Below, in pieces: positions 43,279-52,420 of a stretch of 64,000 nucleotides of DNA (position 1 is the first letter of the stretch; each line of letters opens with the position of its first letter). The notes under the pieces are model-generated. The model was not told the origin of the DNA. It searched no databases and saw only the letters and a list, made by a program, of their open reading frames with translations. A program made the translations under genes and the position numbers. Source of the stretch: Streptomyces roseochromogenus subsp. oscitans DS 12.976 (GTDB lineage: Bacteria; Actinomycetota; Actinomycetes; Streptomycetales; Streptomycetaceae); contig NZ_CM002285.1 of NCBI RefSeq assembly GCF_000497445.1, forward strand, positions 4,999,574-5,063,573, written 5' to 3'.

Positions 43279-44409
43279 TCAGGTGGTCTTCTTCCGGTCG
43301 AACCAGATCGTCGCCAGCGTCGGCACCAGCCCCACCCAGAAGACGATCCGCGGCACCGTCCGCTCGGTCCACGGCACCTGGCTGATGACCAGCGCACACA
43401 GCACGGCCCAGGCGGCCTGGCCGAGGACGATCCGGGGCCAGCGGCGGCGGTGGATCAGGGAACGGAGGTTGTAGCGGACGCCGGTCCGCAGCCGGCGGTA
43501 GCGCAGCAGCGCGCCGACGGCCCAGAGGGCGCCGACGGGCACGAAGTACCACAGCCGCTGGCCGAGGGAGACCGGCAGCTCACGCGGGACCTGCCCGTCC
43601 TTGGTCCACAGATCGAGCAGCACACCGGCGAGCCCCAGACTGAGCAGGGCGATCCAGCGCACCCCGCGCAGCAGCCGGTAGGAGGCGTGGTCCAGGCCCT
43701 GCTGCAGGGGTCTGGAGTGCGGGGTGGCGGCGAGGGCGTCGGCGTAGAGGGTGGCGGCCTCGGCGGCCTTGACGCCGGGTGCGGCGGCGGCCTTCGTGGT
43801 CCGCCGGGCCAGAGCCCCCGCGTGGTTCGGGTCGAGGCGGAGGATGACCTGGTCGAGCTGGTCGGCGACGGTACGGTTGCCCGCCCGGTCGGCGATCAGC
43901 CACGCCACCTCGTACGCGTACACCTCCTCGGGGCCGAGGCGGACGGCTTCCCGGGCCACCTCGCCGGCCTCCCGCAGGGCGGCGTCCATGGTGCCGTCCG
44001 GGACCCGACCGCCGCCCGCGCGCCCGGCACTGATGAACCTGATGCGCCACAGCCAGTCGGCGAGCAGTGCGTACCCGTACCAGTACTCGGGAGCGAGGCG
44101 GATCACCTCACGCAGGACGCCCTCGGCCTCCGGGAAGCGGAAACCGTCGACCCAGCGCAGGGCGTGTGCGCGCATGATGAGCGCGCCGATGTCCCCGGGG
44201 TCGAGCGCGAGCGCCCGCTCGGCCGTCTCCAGCGCCTTGGCCGGGTCCTTCTCGCCCACCAGATGACACCGGGCGTACTTCACCAGCGCGCGGATGTCGT
44301 CCGGGTCTTCGGCGAGCCGCTTCTCAAGCACCGTCCTGGCCTCGCCGACGCGCTCCAGCTCGATCAGCATCTCGGCCCGCTCCACGGCAGGGTGCACGGC
44401 GCCGCTCAC
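43279..44409 (-). CDS. TPR-repeat membrane protein
   Basis: This 376-residue protein has N-terminal tetratricopeptide units (for example ALETAERALALDPGDIGALIMRAHAL). The last 135 residues hold about four membrane helices. Its GTG start (44409) overlaps the stop of the AAA+ gene (GTGA), so the two are coupled. It probably scaffolds the ATPase at the membrane. No catalytic motif is seen. Confidence 0.8.
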   Translation of the reverse strand: MSGAVHPAVERAEMLIELERVGEARTVLEKRLAEDPDDIRALVKYARCHLVGEKDPAKALETAERALALDPGDIGALIMRAHALRWVDGFRFPEAEGVLREVIRLAPEYWYGYALLADWLWRIRFISAGRAGGGRVPDGTMDAALREAGEVAREAVRLGPEEVYAYEVAWLIADRAGNRTVADQLDQVILRLDPNHAGALARRTTKAAAAPGVKAAEAATLYADALAATPHSRPLQQGLDHASYRLLRGVRWIALLSLGLAGVLLDLWTKDGQVPRELPVSLGQRLWYFVPVGALWAVGALLRYRRLRTGVRYNLRSLIHRRRWPRIVLGQAAWAVLCALVISQVPWTERTVPRIVFWVGLVPTLATIWFDRKKTT

Positions 44410-45680
44410 AGCTTGCGCCGCCTCTTCAGATAGGCGACGAGGTCGTCGTACATGCCGCCCTCGTTGGCGAACATCGCCACGTTCCGGGCGGCGGCGAACC
44501 ACGGCTCGGTGGACGGTACGACCTCCTTGGCGGCGGCCAGCAGGTCCTTCATCCCGATCATCCGTACGGTCCCGGTCCGGGCGGAGTCGAGCAGTGCCCG
44601 CTCGGCGGCGGCCTCGCACACATGGGCCAGATCGGCGCCGGAGAGCCCGTCGGTGGCCTTGGCGAGCTTGGTGAGGTCGATGTTCTCGATGGGCCGGTCC
44701 CGCAGGTGGTAGCGGAGGATCGCCTCACGGGCGGGTGCGTCCGGCGGCAGCACGAGCAGGGTCCGGTCCAGCCGCCCCGGTCGCCGCAGCGCGTTGTCGA
44801 CGTCCCAGGGCACATTGGTGGCGGCGAGCACGAACACCCCGTCGTTGGCGCCCCCGTCGACCCCGTCCAGCTCGGTCAGCAGCTGATTGACGGTGTTGCG
44901 CATGCCGCCGTGCAGGGTGCGGCTGCGCTTGGCGCCGAGGGCGTCCAGCTCGTCGAGGAAGAGGACACAGGGCGCCTGCCGACGGGCGGTCTGGAAGACC
45001 TCGTGCATGTTGCGCTCGGAGTTGCCGGTCCACATGTCGAGCACGTCGCTGACCGACACGGACAGGAAGGACGCCCCGAGTTCCCCGGCGACGGCCCGCG
45101 CGATGAAGGTCTTCCCGCAGCCCGGAGGCCCGTACAGCAACAGCCCGCCCCGCAGGCTCTTCCCGTACAGCTTCTGCAGTTCGGGATTGCGCAGGGGCGC
45201 GAGGAAGGCGGCCTCCAGCCGGTCCTTCACCTCCTGCATCCCGCCGACGTCGGCGAGCCGCAGCCCCCCGGGCCGCTCCACGTCCCAGGCTTCGGCGTCC
45301 CCGGGGTCGCCTTCCCCGTCCGCCCGCATCGGCTCCTCCGCCTCGACGAACCGCGGCGGTACGACATCACCGACCTGCTCTTCGGCGGCCTTCCAGTCGA
45401 AACCGGGGCGCTGCCCTGCCGGGGCGGGCTGCGAGGCCGCGGGGACCTCCGGTGCGGCGGGGGCCGGCTGCTGGGGCAGGCCCATGGCGCGGGCCATGAG
45501 CTGCCGCGCCTGTGCGTCCCCCGGCGCGTGCTGCAACGCGACGGCAGCCTCGGCGACCGCGGCGTCGGGCTGCCCCTCGCCCAGGAGGAGTTCGGCCAGA
45601 TGCAGTCGGAGCGGCACATCGGCGGGCGCGGCGGCAACGGCCGTACGCAGGCTCTGGATCAGAGGAGAGTCTTCCGGCAT
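44406..45680 (-). CDS. AAA+ ATPase with N-terminal TPR
   Basis: This 424-residue protein has a TPR-like head (residues 1-70; QPDAAVAEAAVALQHAPGDAQARQLMARA), a Pro-rich linker and a classic AAA module. The module shows Walker A GPPGCGKTF, Walker B CVLFLDELDALG and the second region of homology NALRRPGRLDRT. It resembles FtsH/VPS4/Cdc48-type single AAA domains without a protease. It probably remodels a protein partner at the membrane together with the coupled TPR membrane protein. Confidence 0.9.
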   Translation of the reverse strand: MPEDSPLIQSLRTAVAAAPADVPLRLHLAELLLGEGQPDAAVAEAAVALQHAPGDAQARQLMARAMGLPQQPAPAAPEVPAASQPAPAGQRPGFDWKAAEEQVGDVVPPRFVEAEEPMRADGEGDPGDAEAWDVERPGGLRLADVGGMQEVKDRLEAAFLAPLRNPELQKLYGKSLRGGLLLYGPPGCGKTFIARAVAGELGASFLSVSVSDVLDMWTGNSERNMHEVFQTARRQAPCVLFLDELDALGAKRSRTLHGGMRNTVNQLLTELDGVDGGANDGVFVLAATNVPWDVDNALRRPGRLDRTLLVLPPDAPAREAILRYHLRDRPIENIDLTKLAKATDGLSGADLAHVCEAAAERALLDSARTGTVRMIGMKDLLAAAKEVVPSTEPWFAAARNVAMFANEGGMYDDLVAYLKRRRKL

Positions 45681-45744
45681 GGACTCCAGCCTACGGAGCC
45701 GCTATGCGGTCACTTCCGCTTGGGCCCGGTGACGGAAGCCAGGG

Positions 45745-45984
45745 TCAGAGCGCCACCAGATCGATGACGTTGATCACGACGTGCCGGTTCGATACGACGT
45801 ACGTGATGAAGCCGCCGGTGAACGCGGCCGACCAGCTGTTGTCACGGTTGCTGATCGCAGGAGGGCCGAACGGGTTGAGACTGAGCTGCTTCTCCAAGGT
45901 CTCCAGTGATGCCCGTTGGGGCCCTGCCAGTGCGGCCTTGCGCTGAGCCGCTCGCTCCACGTACCTGATCGAGTACGCGCTCAC
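45745..45984 (-). CDS. RelE-like toxin candidate
   Basis: This is a 79-residue basic protein. The pattern YSIRYVERAAQRKAALAGPQRASLETLEKQLSLNPFGPP, ending TYVVSNRHVVINVIDLV, follows the RelE/ParE fold (helix-helix, then strands). RelE proteins cleave mRNA on the ribosome. The GTG at 45984 overlaps the stop of the upstream DUF6247-like gene, as in a coupled pair. The catalytic residues are not certain. Confidence 0.7.
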   Translation of the reverse strand: MSAYSIRYVERAAQRKAALAGPQRASLETLEKQLSLNPFGPPAISNRDNSWSAAFTGGFITYVVSNRHVVINVIDLVAL

Positions 45985-46307
45985 CTGCACCTGCTCGTGT
46001 CGATGTGATGGTTGTCGGCGTCGTAGACGTTGCCGTCCGCGTCGTGGAAGACCATGCCCTCTGTTTCGCCTTCCGTCATGCGCTTGAGGGTCTGCTCCAC
46101 CTCGTCGAGGTACCCGGGGGTGGCGCAGGCACAGGCGAAGGGGAACCACTTCTCGATAACCGCGTCGAGGGCAGGCTGGTCGAAATCCGCCGCGGCGCTC
46201 AGCCAGTCCTGCTCGAAGGCCCGCAGCCAGTCGGGGCGCCGCTGCAGAGCCGCACGGATCGCGTCCGGGGTTCTCTCGCAGGAGTTCGGATCCACCTCGT
46301 GGGTCAT
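45981..46307 (-). CDS. DUF6247-like partner (antitoxin candidate)
   Basis: This is a 108-residue acidic protein. RTPDAIRAALQRRPDWLRAFEQDWLSAAADF resembles the DUF6247 family, which often precedes RelE-like genes in actinobacteria. The C-terminal half is longer than usual and ends in a VFHDADGNVYDADNHHI stretch. An antitoxin role is inferred from the order and overlap. ATG 46307 has a poor ribosome binding site. Confidence 0.6.
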   Translation of the reverse strand: MTHEVDPNSCERTPDAIRAALQRRPDWLRAFEQDWLSAAADFDQPALDAVIEKWFPFACACATPGYLDEVEQTLKRMTEGETEGMVFHDADGNVYDADNHHIDTSRCR

Positions 46308-46399
46308 GATCGCGCTCGTTTCTCCGGCCGGGGCGGTTGGGGTGCCTGGGAGTCCACGGTAGACCTTGGGGGAGTGCGAGGGCGGGTGGAAGCGGCGCA

Positions 46400-46687
46400 T
46401 CAACAGTCGTGGGGGTGGATGCGCGCGCCTCTGCTGTAGGCGATGCGAAGTACTTCCGTCAGCGATTCCGAGGCCCTGGTCAGCGCGAAGCGCACCGCGT
46501 CTTCCCCCGCGGCATGGTCCGCAAGCACGGCCTTGGCACCTGCGAGTACTTGTTCCCCCGAGTCGAGCTGGGTTGCCTCCACGTCGTCCGCGAGGAGGGA
46601 GAGCCTGCTGTGGTCGCTGCCGGTGCTGAGGTAGCAGGGTTTGCCCTCCGGGGTGCTCCACGGCAGGAGGCGGAGTCCGCCACTCAC
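46400..46687 (-). CDS. small Streptomyces protein of XRE-associated type
   Basis: This is a 95-residue soluble acidic protein. The opening SGGLRLLPWSTPEGKPCYLSTG is a type I recognise next to XRE-DUF5753 genes. The function is unknown. GTG 46687 overlaps the previous stop (GTGA). It is co-transcribed with the gene at 46684-46908 and diverges from the XRE gene at 47041. Confidence 0.75.
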   Translation of the reverse strand: MSGGLRLLPWSTPEGKPCYLSTGSDHSRLSLLADDVEATQLDSGEQVLAGAKAVLADHAAGEDAVRFALTRASESLTEVLRIAYSRGARIHPHDC

Positions 46688-46908
46688 GCGAACACCTCCA
46701 CTTCCTGGAGGTACGGGCGTACGAGGGGGGTGTCGTACCAGAAGATGTGTGCTTCGGCGTCGTGCGGGGGGTCGGGGCGTGTGGTCAACGGCGGGTGCAT
46801 GTCGGGCAGTTGGATCAGGCCCGCGCGGCGGCGGCCCCGGGCGGGCAGCAGGGCCCTGATGAGCAGGAGCAGCAGCGATTCGATGACTCCGGCGGTACGT
46901 GCGCGCAC
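46684..46908 (-). CDS. small Streptomyces protein, membrane-proximal
   Basis: This 74-residue protein has one short hydrophobic helix (TAGVIESLLLLLIRALL), a basic patch and a Pro-rich end. AAGGAG lies 7 bases before GTG 46908. It is the first gene of a two-gene unit divergent from the XRE regulator. The function is unknown. Confidence 0.7.
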   Translation of the reverse strand: MRARTAGVIESLLLLLIRALLPARGRRRAGLIQLPDMHPPLTTRPDPPHDAEAHIFWYDTPLVRPYLQEVEVFA

Positions 46909-47005
46909 GTCGAAGCTCCTTGAGCGGCAGGGGGTTGACGAGCGGTGATTACCGTTCGTGCCCTGATCGTCACAGCTGCGGCGTACGCTGCGGAAGAGGT
47001 CCGGT

Positions 47006-47027
47006 GTTGCCTGGGGCGCCAGGCAAC
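47006..47027 (+). promoter_or_regulatory. inverted repeat upstream of the third XRE gene
   Basis: GTTGCCTGG-N4-CCAGGCAAC lies 13 bases before the ribosome binding region, in the divergent interval. A related palindrome, GTTGTCTGGG-C-CCCAGACAAC, lies inside the gene at 47406-47426. Both are candidate operators for autoregulation. Confidence 0.75.
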
Positions 47028-47040
47028 GGGGAGGGGTGAC

Positions 47041-47865
47041 GTGGGCGAGGACGTTGACGCGAAGCCGGTTTCCGGGCGGGCTGTGCTGGGACAGACGCTG
47101 AGGGTGCTGCGCGAGAAGGCCGGGAAGTCGCTGGGGCAGTTGGCTGAGGAAACCGGGTACGACAAGAGCTACTTGAGCCGCTTGGAGTCCGGTGAGCGGC
47201 TGTCCAAGGTGACGGTCATGGAGGACCTGGACGGGTATTACGGCACCGGTGACCTGCTGGTTGGTCACTGGAAGATGGCCCGGCTGGACGCGTTCAGGGA
47301 TCGGTACAAGGAGTTCATGGGGCTGGAGGCGACGGCGCGGATCATGTGGAAGTACGCGCCGGGTGTGCCCGGACTTCTGCAGACCGAGGACTTCGCGAGG
47401 GAGGCGTTGTCTGGGCCCCAGACAACACTGGAGGGCGACGACTGGATCGAGGAGCAGGTTGCGGCCCGCCTCGGACGGCAGTACCTGCTGCGGCAGAAGC
47501 CGCCGCCCGGCGTCCGTATCGTCATCGACGAGTATGCGTTCCGGCGCCCCGCCGCTCTCCCGCAGACCTGGGAGGACCAGTTGCGCCATATCGAGGAGGT
47601 GGCGAAGTGGCCGAACATGACGCTTCAGGTGTTGCCCTTCTCCGCCGGAGTCCATCACCACATGGAGGCGTCGCTGACGCTGCTGTGGCAGAAGGACGGC
47701 AGCGGTGTTGCTTACGTCGAGGGCAACAGCCATGGCGAGTTGATCGATGAACCGGACGAGGTTCTGCGGCACCGGTTGTCCTACGATCGGCTCCGGGACA
47801 TGGCGTTGTCCCCGTCCGACTCGCTCGCGTTCATCAAGGACGTACTGGAGGAGTACCGATCATGA
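47041..47865 (+). CDS. third XRE-family regulator with DUF5753 domain
   Basis: This 274-residue protein has the helix-turn-helix LRVLREKAGKSLGQLAEETGYDKSYLSR. Its DUF5753 domain shows PGVPGLLQTEDFAREAL, then LQVLPFSAGVHHHMEASLTLL and SYDRLRDMALSPSDSL. GTG 47041 has GGGGAGGGG upstream. Its stop overlaps the first of two DUF397 genes (ATGA), so the three form one unit. It is a WhiJ-like regulatory module. Confidence 0.9.
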   Translation: MGEDVDAKPVSGRAVLGQTLRVLREKAGKSLGQLAEETGYDKSYLSRLESGERLSKVTVMEDLDGYYGTGDLLVGHWKMARLDAFRDRYKEFMGLEATARIMWKYAPGVPGLLQTEDFAREALSGPQTTLEGDDWIEEQVAARLGRQYLLRQKPPPGVRIVIDEYAFRRPAALPQTWEDQLRHIEEVAKWPNMTLQVLPFSAGVHHHMEASLTLLWQKDGSGVAYVEGNSHGELIDEPDEVLRHRLSYDRLRDMALSPSDSLAFIKDVLEEYRS

Positions 47866-48065
47866 AGCAGACCCCCGACCTCAGCACCGCCACCTGGCGC
47901 AAGTCGAGCTACAGCGACGGGGGAGACAACAACTGCGTCGAGGTCGCCGACGGCTACCCCGGTGTCGTCCCTGTCCGCGACAGCAAGGTCCCCTCCGCCC
48001 ACCCGCTGATCTTCTCGGCGACGTCCTGGGACGCCTTCGTGCGCGGCGTGAAGGAGACGGCGTGA
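47862..48065 (+). CDS. DUF397 protein, first of a tandem pair
   Basis: This 67-residue protein contains WRKSSYSDGGDNNCVEVAD, then VPVRDSKV and the C-terminal SWDAFVRGV. It is the partner protein of the XRE regulator, with its ATG overlapping that gene's stop. It is very similar to the next gene, so it is a recent duplication. Confidence 0.92.
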   Translation: MKQTPDLSTATWRKSSYSDGGDNNCVEVADGYPGVVPVRDSKVPSAHPLIFSATSWDAFVRGVKETA

Positions 48066-48247
48066 TCTTCGACCCGGGCACCGCCGCCTGGCGCAAGTCG
48101 AGCTACAGCGAAGGGGGAGCGAACGACTGCGTCGAGGTCGCCGACGGCTACCCCGGCGTCGTCCCGGTCCGGGACAGCAAGACCCCCGCGTCCCGCCCGT
48201 TGGTCTTCTCGGCCGCCTCCTGGTCGGCGTTCGTGAGGACGCTGTAG
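48062..48247 (+). CDS. DUF397 protein, second of a tandem pair
   Basis: This 61-residue protein contains WRKSSYSEGGANDCVEVAD, then VPVRDSKT and SWSAFVRTL. GTG 48062 overlaps the previous stop (GTGA). The core shared with its neighbour is almost identical in both protein and DNA. Confidence 0.92.
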   Translation: MIFDPGTAAWRKSSYSEGGANDCVEVADGYPGVVPVRDSKTPASRPLVFSAASWSAFVRTL

Positions 48248-48262
48248 GCGTCCAGTCGCCTC

Positions 48263-49129
48263 TCAATTCCCCAGCAGCGCGGGCCAGTTCTGGTCGGCTG
48301 CCCAGTTGGCGAAGGTCGTCCAGCTGACCTCCGGATAGGCGCGGCGCAGTGCGGGGACGTCGACGTCGAGGCCCGTCGTGGTGAAGTACGCGAACATCGC
48401 CGCCAAGTCCTCGGAGTGGGTGCGGACGTGGTCGAGGGCGACCTCGTGGTGGGTGATCGGGCCGCCCGTGGCGGTGGTGAGGGCGGCCGCGATCTCGGCC
48501 GCGGTGCGGGTGTCGGAGGCGATGTCGATACGGCGGCCCGCGAATTCCTTCCGGTGGCCGAAGACCAGCGCGGCGAAGGCGCCGATGTCGGAGGCGGGGA
48601 TCAGGGCGAAGGGCCGGTCCGCGGGCATGGGCCAGCCGAAGGCGCCCTCGCGCAGTCCGGCCAGGGTCCAGCCGGCGGTGTAGTTGTCCATGAAGGCGGC
48701 CGGGGCGATCACCGTCCAGGGCACGTCGGATGCGCGCAGGTGCCGCTCGATCTCGTACTTGCTGTCGTAGTGCGGGATGCCGGTGCCGCGGTCGGCGTGG
48801 GCGGCGGAGGTGAGGACGACGTGCCCGAGGCGGGCGGCCGCGGCAGCGTCGATGAGGGTTGTGCCCTGCCGGACCTCGGTTGCCGTGTCGGTGCCGAAGG
48901 GGGTCGTGACCGCGAAGAGTGCGTCCGCTCCGGTCAGGGCCGCGTCGAGGGAGGCGCGGTCGTCGAAGTCGGCGTGGCGGATCTCGGCGCCGAGGGCGCG
49001 CAGGGCGTCGGCGGCAGCCGAGTCGGGGCGGCGCGTCAGGGCGCGGACGCGGTGGCCGGCGGCCCGGAGAGTACGGGCGGTGGCTCCGCCCTGGGCGCCG
49101 GTGGCGCCGGTGACGGCGACGGTGAGCAT
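48263..49129 (-). CDS. NmrA-like NAD(P)-binding oxidoreductase
   Basis: This 288-residue Rossmann protein starts VAVTGATGAQGGATAR. It continues with RRPDSAA and a DNY region (AFMDNYTAG), typical of NmrA/quinone-reductase-2-like proteins that act on quinones or sense redox. The substrate is unknown. It diverges from the MarR gene at 49251, with three operator-like palindromes between them, so MarR repression is likely. Confidence 0.9.
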   Translation of the reverse strand: MLTVAVTGATGAQGGATARTLRAAGHRVRALTRRPDSAAADALRALGAEIRHADFDDRASLDAALTGADALFAVTTPFGTDTATEVRQGTTLIDAAAAARLGHVVLTSAAHADRGTGIPHYDSKYEIERHLRASDVPWTVIAPAAFMDNYTAGWTLAGLREGAFGWPMPADRPFALIPASDIGAFAALVFGHRKEFAGRRIDIASDTRTAAEIAAALTTATGGPITHHEVALDHVRTHSEDLAAMFAYFTTTGLDVDVPALRRAYPEVSWTTFANWAADQNWPALLGN

Positions 49130-49165
49130 GGGTGTCCCCCGGTGGGTGCATAGGATGAATGATGA

Positions 49166-49230
49166 CTGCGTGACGCATTAACTGCGGCACGCAGGAGAGA
49201 CGGTAGCGCGAGTTTCACTGCGTCGCGCAG
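49166..49230. promoter_or_regulatory. three CTGCG-N3-CGCA palindromes
   Basis: CTGCG-TGA-CGCAT (49166-49178), CTGCG-GCA-CGCAG (49182-49194) and CTGCG-TCG-CGCAG (49218-49230, extended to 8-bp arms TCACTGCG) fill the NmrA/MarR interval. They are candidate MarR operators. Confidence 0.8.
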
Positions 49231-49250
49231 TGATTTTTGGAGGCGAGTCC

Positions 49251-49730
49251 ATGACCGACCCGCACCGGGCCCGGCTGTACGAGGAGCTGGCGACGGAATC
49301 GCGCCGCTACCACGCGGCGTTCGTGCTGTTCAACCAGGCTGTCGCCGATCACCTCGGCCTGCACCCCACCGACGTTCAGGCCCTGAGCCTGCTGACCGTC
49401 GAGCCCGAGCCGCTCACCGTCCGGCAGATCGCCGACATGACCGGTCTCACCACGGGCTCGGCCACCCGGCTGGTGGACCGGCTCGAACGCGGCGGCTATG
49501 TGGCCCGTACGCCGGACGTGCGGGACCGCCGCCGGGTGCTGGTCACCCCGGTGCCGGAGCGCCTCGCGCGCGTCACCGCGGTCTGGGACGAGCTGGGCCG
49601 CACCTGGCAGACGCTGCTCGACGAGCACAGCGAGGACGAACTGAAGGCGATCACCCGCCATATGCGCCGCGCGAACGACCTGAGCCGCACCCAGATCCAG
49701 CGTCTTCGCACCCTGCCGAAGCCGGACTGA
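49251..49730 (+). CDS. MarR-family transcriptional regulator
   Basis: This 159-residue winged-helix protein has DVQALSLLTVEPEPLTVRQIADMTGLTTGSATRLVDRLERGGYV, then the wing DVRDRRRVLVTPV. Dimerisation helices lie at both ends. GGAGG is 7 bases before ATG 49251. It probably senses a phenolic or oxidant and controls the divergent oxidoreductase and itself. Confidence 0.92.
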   Translation: MTDPHRARLYEELATESRRYHAAFVLFNQAVADHLGLHPTDVQALSLLTVEPEPLTVRQIADMTGLTTGSATRLVDRLERGGYVARTPDVRDRRRVLVTPVPERLARVTAVWDELGRTWQTLLDEHSEDELKAITRHMRRANDLSRTQIQRLRTLPKPD

Positions 49731-49747
49731 GCCGCGCGGCCCCCCGC

Positions 49748-51220
49748 TCAGCCGGCCTGTGTCTCGAACGTCTCCGGCGGCAGTGCCGGTGCGCCCGGCA
49801 GTCGTACCGTCGCCACCGTGCCGCCGCCGTCCGCGCGGGACAGGGTGATCTCGCCGCCCGCCTGCTGGATCGTACGGGCCACGATGGACAGGCCGAGACC
49901 GGAGCCCGGCAGGGCGCGGGCGCTGGGGGAGCGCCAGAAGCGGTCGAAGACGTGCGGGAGTTCGTCCTCGGGGACGCCGGGGCCGTGGTCGCGGACGGTC
50001 AGGATGCCCTCGGTGAGTCGCACCTCGACCGTGCCACTGCCCGGGCTGAACTTCACCGCGTTGTCGAGGACGTTGACGACCGCCCGCTCCAGCGCGGTCG
50101 GCTCCGCCCGGACGTACCAGGGCTCCAGGTCCGCCGTGATCGTCAGCTCCGGGCCGCGAAGGCGGGCGCGGCGCAGAGCCGCCTCGACCGTGTCCTGGAA
50201 CGACACCACCTGGACGCGCTCGCCCTGCTGCCCCTCCGAGCGGGACAGCTCCTGCAAGTCGCCGATCAGCGAGGCCAGTTCGGTCATCTGGGCCTTCACC
50301 GAGGCGAGCAGGGCCTTGCGGTCCTCCGGCGGGAGCGGCCGGCCCGTCTCCTCGCTGCGGGTGAGGAGTTCGATGTTCGTCCGCAACGACGTCAGGGGCG
50401 TCCGCAGCTCATGGCCGGCGTCGGCGATCAGCTGCTGCTGGAGATCGCGGGAGCTGGCCAGGGCGGTGGTCATCGAGTTGAAGGAACGGGAGAGGCGGGC
50501 GATCTCGTCGTCGCTGTCGTCCTCCACCGGGATCCGGACGGCCAGGTCCTCGGTCCGGGCCACGTGCTCCACGGCCTCGGTCAGTCTGTCGACGGGGCGC
50601 AGGCCCGCACGGGCGACGGCGAGCCCTGCGGCACCGGCTCCTATGACGCCGATCCCGGAGACGAGGAGAAGGACGAGCGCGAGCTCGTTGAGTGTCTTCT
50701 CGGTGTTCGCGAGCGGGACGGCGGTCATCCAGGCGGCACCCGGATACGACTGGAGCCCGTTGTCCGTGGCGACCACGAGCGGCATGGTGAGCACTCGCAC
50801 CGGGTTGCCGTCGGTGTCCGTGCCGTTGCGCAGAATGCCGCCCTGGCTGGTGTCGCGCCCGACGATCGCCCGGTCGGCCGAGGTGGTCCGCACCACGCCC
50901 GGGGAGCCCGTCGAGACACAGGCCGTGCCGTCCGCCTTGATCAACTGCGAGTAGATGGTGTTGCGGGCCGGCCAGCCGCCGGAGGCCTCCGTCGGCTTCT
51001 GCGGGCATGCGGCCAGCAGGTCGATCACCTGCCCGGCGTGCACGGGACGCTGCGAGGAATTCTGCAGATCCTTGTCGACCAGGTCGTACAGCTTCCCCTG
51101 CACGATGAACCAGCAGGTCACCGAGACCGCCGCCACCGCGAACGCCACCGCCGCCGCGACCAGCATCGCCAGCCGGGCCCGGATCGGCAGCGCGCGGTAG
51201 CGCCGCAGCAGCCTGCTCAC
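49748..51220 (-). CDS. sensor histidine kinase
   Basis: This 490-residue kinase has two transmembrane helices (about 16-42 and 181-205) around an extracellular sensor of about 140 residues with two Cys. A HAMP region follows, then the H-box [15 protein letters not shown]-box [10 protein letters not shown]1 DHGPGVP and G2 GSGLGLSIV. It resembles MprB/CseC-type envelope stress kinases. GTG 51220 overlaps the regulator stop (GTGA), so the two are coupled. Confidence 0.93.
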   Translation of the reverse strand: MSRLLRRYRALPIRARLAMLVAAAVAFAVAAVSVTCWFIVQGKLYDLVDKDLQNSSQRPVHAGQVIDLLAACPQKPTEASGGWPARNTIYSQLIKADGTACVSTGSPGVVRTTSADRAIVGRDTSQGGILRNGTDTDGNPVRVLTMPLVVATDNGLQSYPGAAWMTAVPLANTEKTLNELALVLLLVSGIGVIGAGAAGLAVARAGLRPVDRLTEAVEHVARTEDLAVRIPVEDDSDDEIARLSRSFNSMTTALASSRDLQQQLIADAGHELRTPLTSLRTNIELLTRSEETGRPLPPEDRKALLASVKAQMTELASLIGDLQELSRSEGQQGERVQVVSFQDTVEAALRRARLRGPELTITADLEPWYVRAEPTALERAVVNVLDNAVKFSPGSGTVEVRLTEGILTVRDHGPGVPEDELPHVFDRFWRSPSARALPGSGLGLSIVARTIQQAGGEITLSRADGGGTVATVRLPGAPALPPETFETQAG

Positions 51221-51951
51221 TCGGCGCCGCCCTGTCGCAGGACGTACCCCACGCCCCGCACCGTGTGCACGAGCCGCGGCTCGCCGCCGGCCTCGGTCTT
51301 GCGGCGCAGGTACATGACGTAGACGTCCAGGGAGTTCGAGCTCGGCTCGAAGTCGAAGCCCCAGACCGCCTTGAGGATCTGCTCGCGGGTGAGGACCTGG
51401 CGCGGGTGCGCCATGAACATCTCCAGCAGGGTGAACTCCGTGCGGGTCAGTTCGACCTGGCGGTCGCCCCGGGTGACCTCGCGGGTCGCGAGGTCCATGC
51501 GCAGGTCGGCGAAGGTCAGTGCCTCGTCCTCCTGAGCCTGGGCCGACACCGCGGCCGCGTACGAGCTGCGGCGCAGGAGTGCGCGGATCCGGGCGAACAG
51601 TTCGTCCAGCTCGAAGGGCTTGACCAGGTAGTCGTCGGCGCCCGCGTCGAGGCCGGTGACCCGGTCGCCGACCGTGTCGCGGGCCGTGAGCATGAGGATC
51701 GGGGTGTGGTCGCCGGCCCCGCGGATGCGGCGGGCCGCCGTCAGGCCATCCATGCGGGGCATCTGGATGTCCAGGACGACCAGGTCGGGCTTGTAGGCGG
51801 TGGCCTTCTCCAGAGCGTCCGCGCCGTCGACGGCCACCTCCGTGTCGTACCCGTCGAACGCGAGGCTGCGCTGGAGCGCCTCGCGTACCGCCGGCTCGTC
51901 GTCGACGATCAGGATGCGCTGGGGGTCACGGTCGCCTTCGGCGGGACTCAT
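51217..51951 (-). CDS. OmpR-family response regulator
   Basis: This 244-residue regulator has a receiver domain with the acidic pair in LIVDDEP, phospho-Asp in [10 protein letters not shown] and Lys in LVKPFE. A C-terminal winged helix follows ([18 protein letters not shown], then [12 protein letters not shown]). It is the partner of the kinase encoded immediately after. ATG 51951 begins MSPAEGD; upstream in-frame codons lack homology-like content. Confidence 0.94.
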   Translation of the reverse strand: MSPAEGDRDPQRILIVDDEPAVREALQRSLAFDGYDTEVAVDGADALEKATAYKPDLVVLDIQMPRMDGLTAARRIRGAGDHTPILMLTARDTVGDRVTGLDAGADDYLVKPFELDELFARIRALLRRSSYAAAVSAQAQEDEALTFADLRMDLATREVTRGDRQVELTRTEFTLLEMFMAHPRQVLTREQILKAVWGFDFEPSSNSLDVYVMYLRRKTEAGGEPRLVHTVRGVGYVLRQGGAE

Positions 51952-52091
51952 CGCTCGCGATTCCTCGGGGTGCGGGTGGGTGGGATGGGCGGGGGCGCGG
52001 GTGGTGTGGGATGGGCGGGTGCCTCTCAGCCTGCCACGATCGGCGGGCCGGGAGGCACATCGTCGGGCTCGGGCCCGGCACACCGCCGGTG

Positions 52092-52373
52092 TCAGGCCCG
52101 GACCGCGGTCAGGCGGTTCAGGGGCACCTTGCGGCGGTGCGTGCGGACGGGGCCGGTGCGCAGGCCCATCAGCTCGGGGAACTGTGTCACGACCAGCTCG
52201 GGTGCGCGGGGCGCCGGCTTGGGCGCGCGGGGTGCCGGCCGGGGTGCGCGGGAGGACGGCTCGGGCTCGCGGGGTGCCGGGATGGGCGCGTGCAGGGTCT
52301 GGGAGACCGAGAGGGCCAGGATGATGTCGGCGGGGCCGCGGACGGCGATCTGGTGCGAAACCTTGGTGATCAT
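52092..52373 (-). CDS. small Pro/Arg-rich Streptomyces protein
   Basis: This 93-residue protein has an ordered start ([20 protein letters not shown]), a central run of PRAP/KPAP repeats and a basic end. GGGAG lies 6 bases before the ATG. I know of no function. It lies between the response regulator and the protease on the same strand. Confidence 0.65.
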   Translation of the reverse strand: MITKVSHQIAVRGPADIILALSVSQTLHAPIPAPREPEPSSRAPRPAPRAPKPAPRAPELVVTQFPELMGLRTGPVRTHRRKVPLNRLTAVRA

Positions 52374-52420
52374 GACGTACTCCCTGCTGGACGTGCCCCC
52401 CGGTGGCTGAGGGTGGAGCG

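Noticed and set aside
47862..48247. CRISPR-like repeat because of near-identical blocks
   Set aside because: The repeats are two tandem DUF397 genes in frame, not regularly spaced short repeats.
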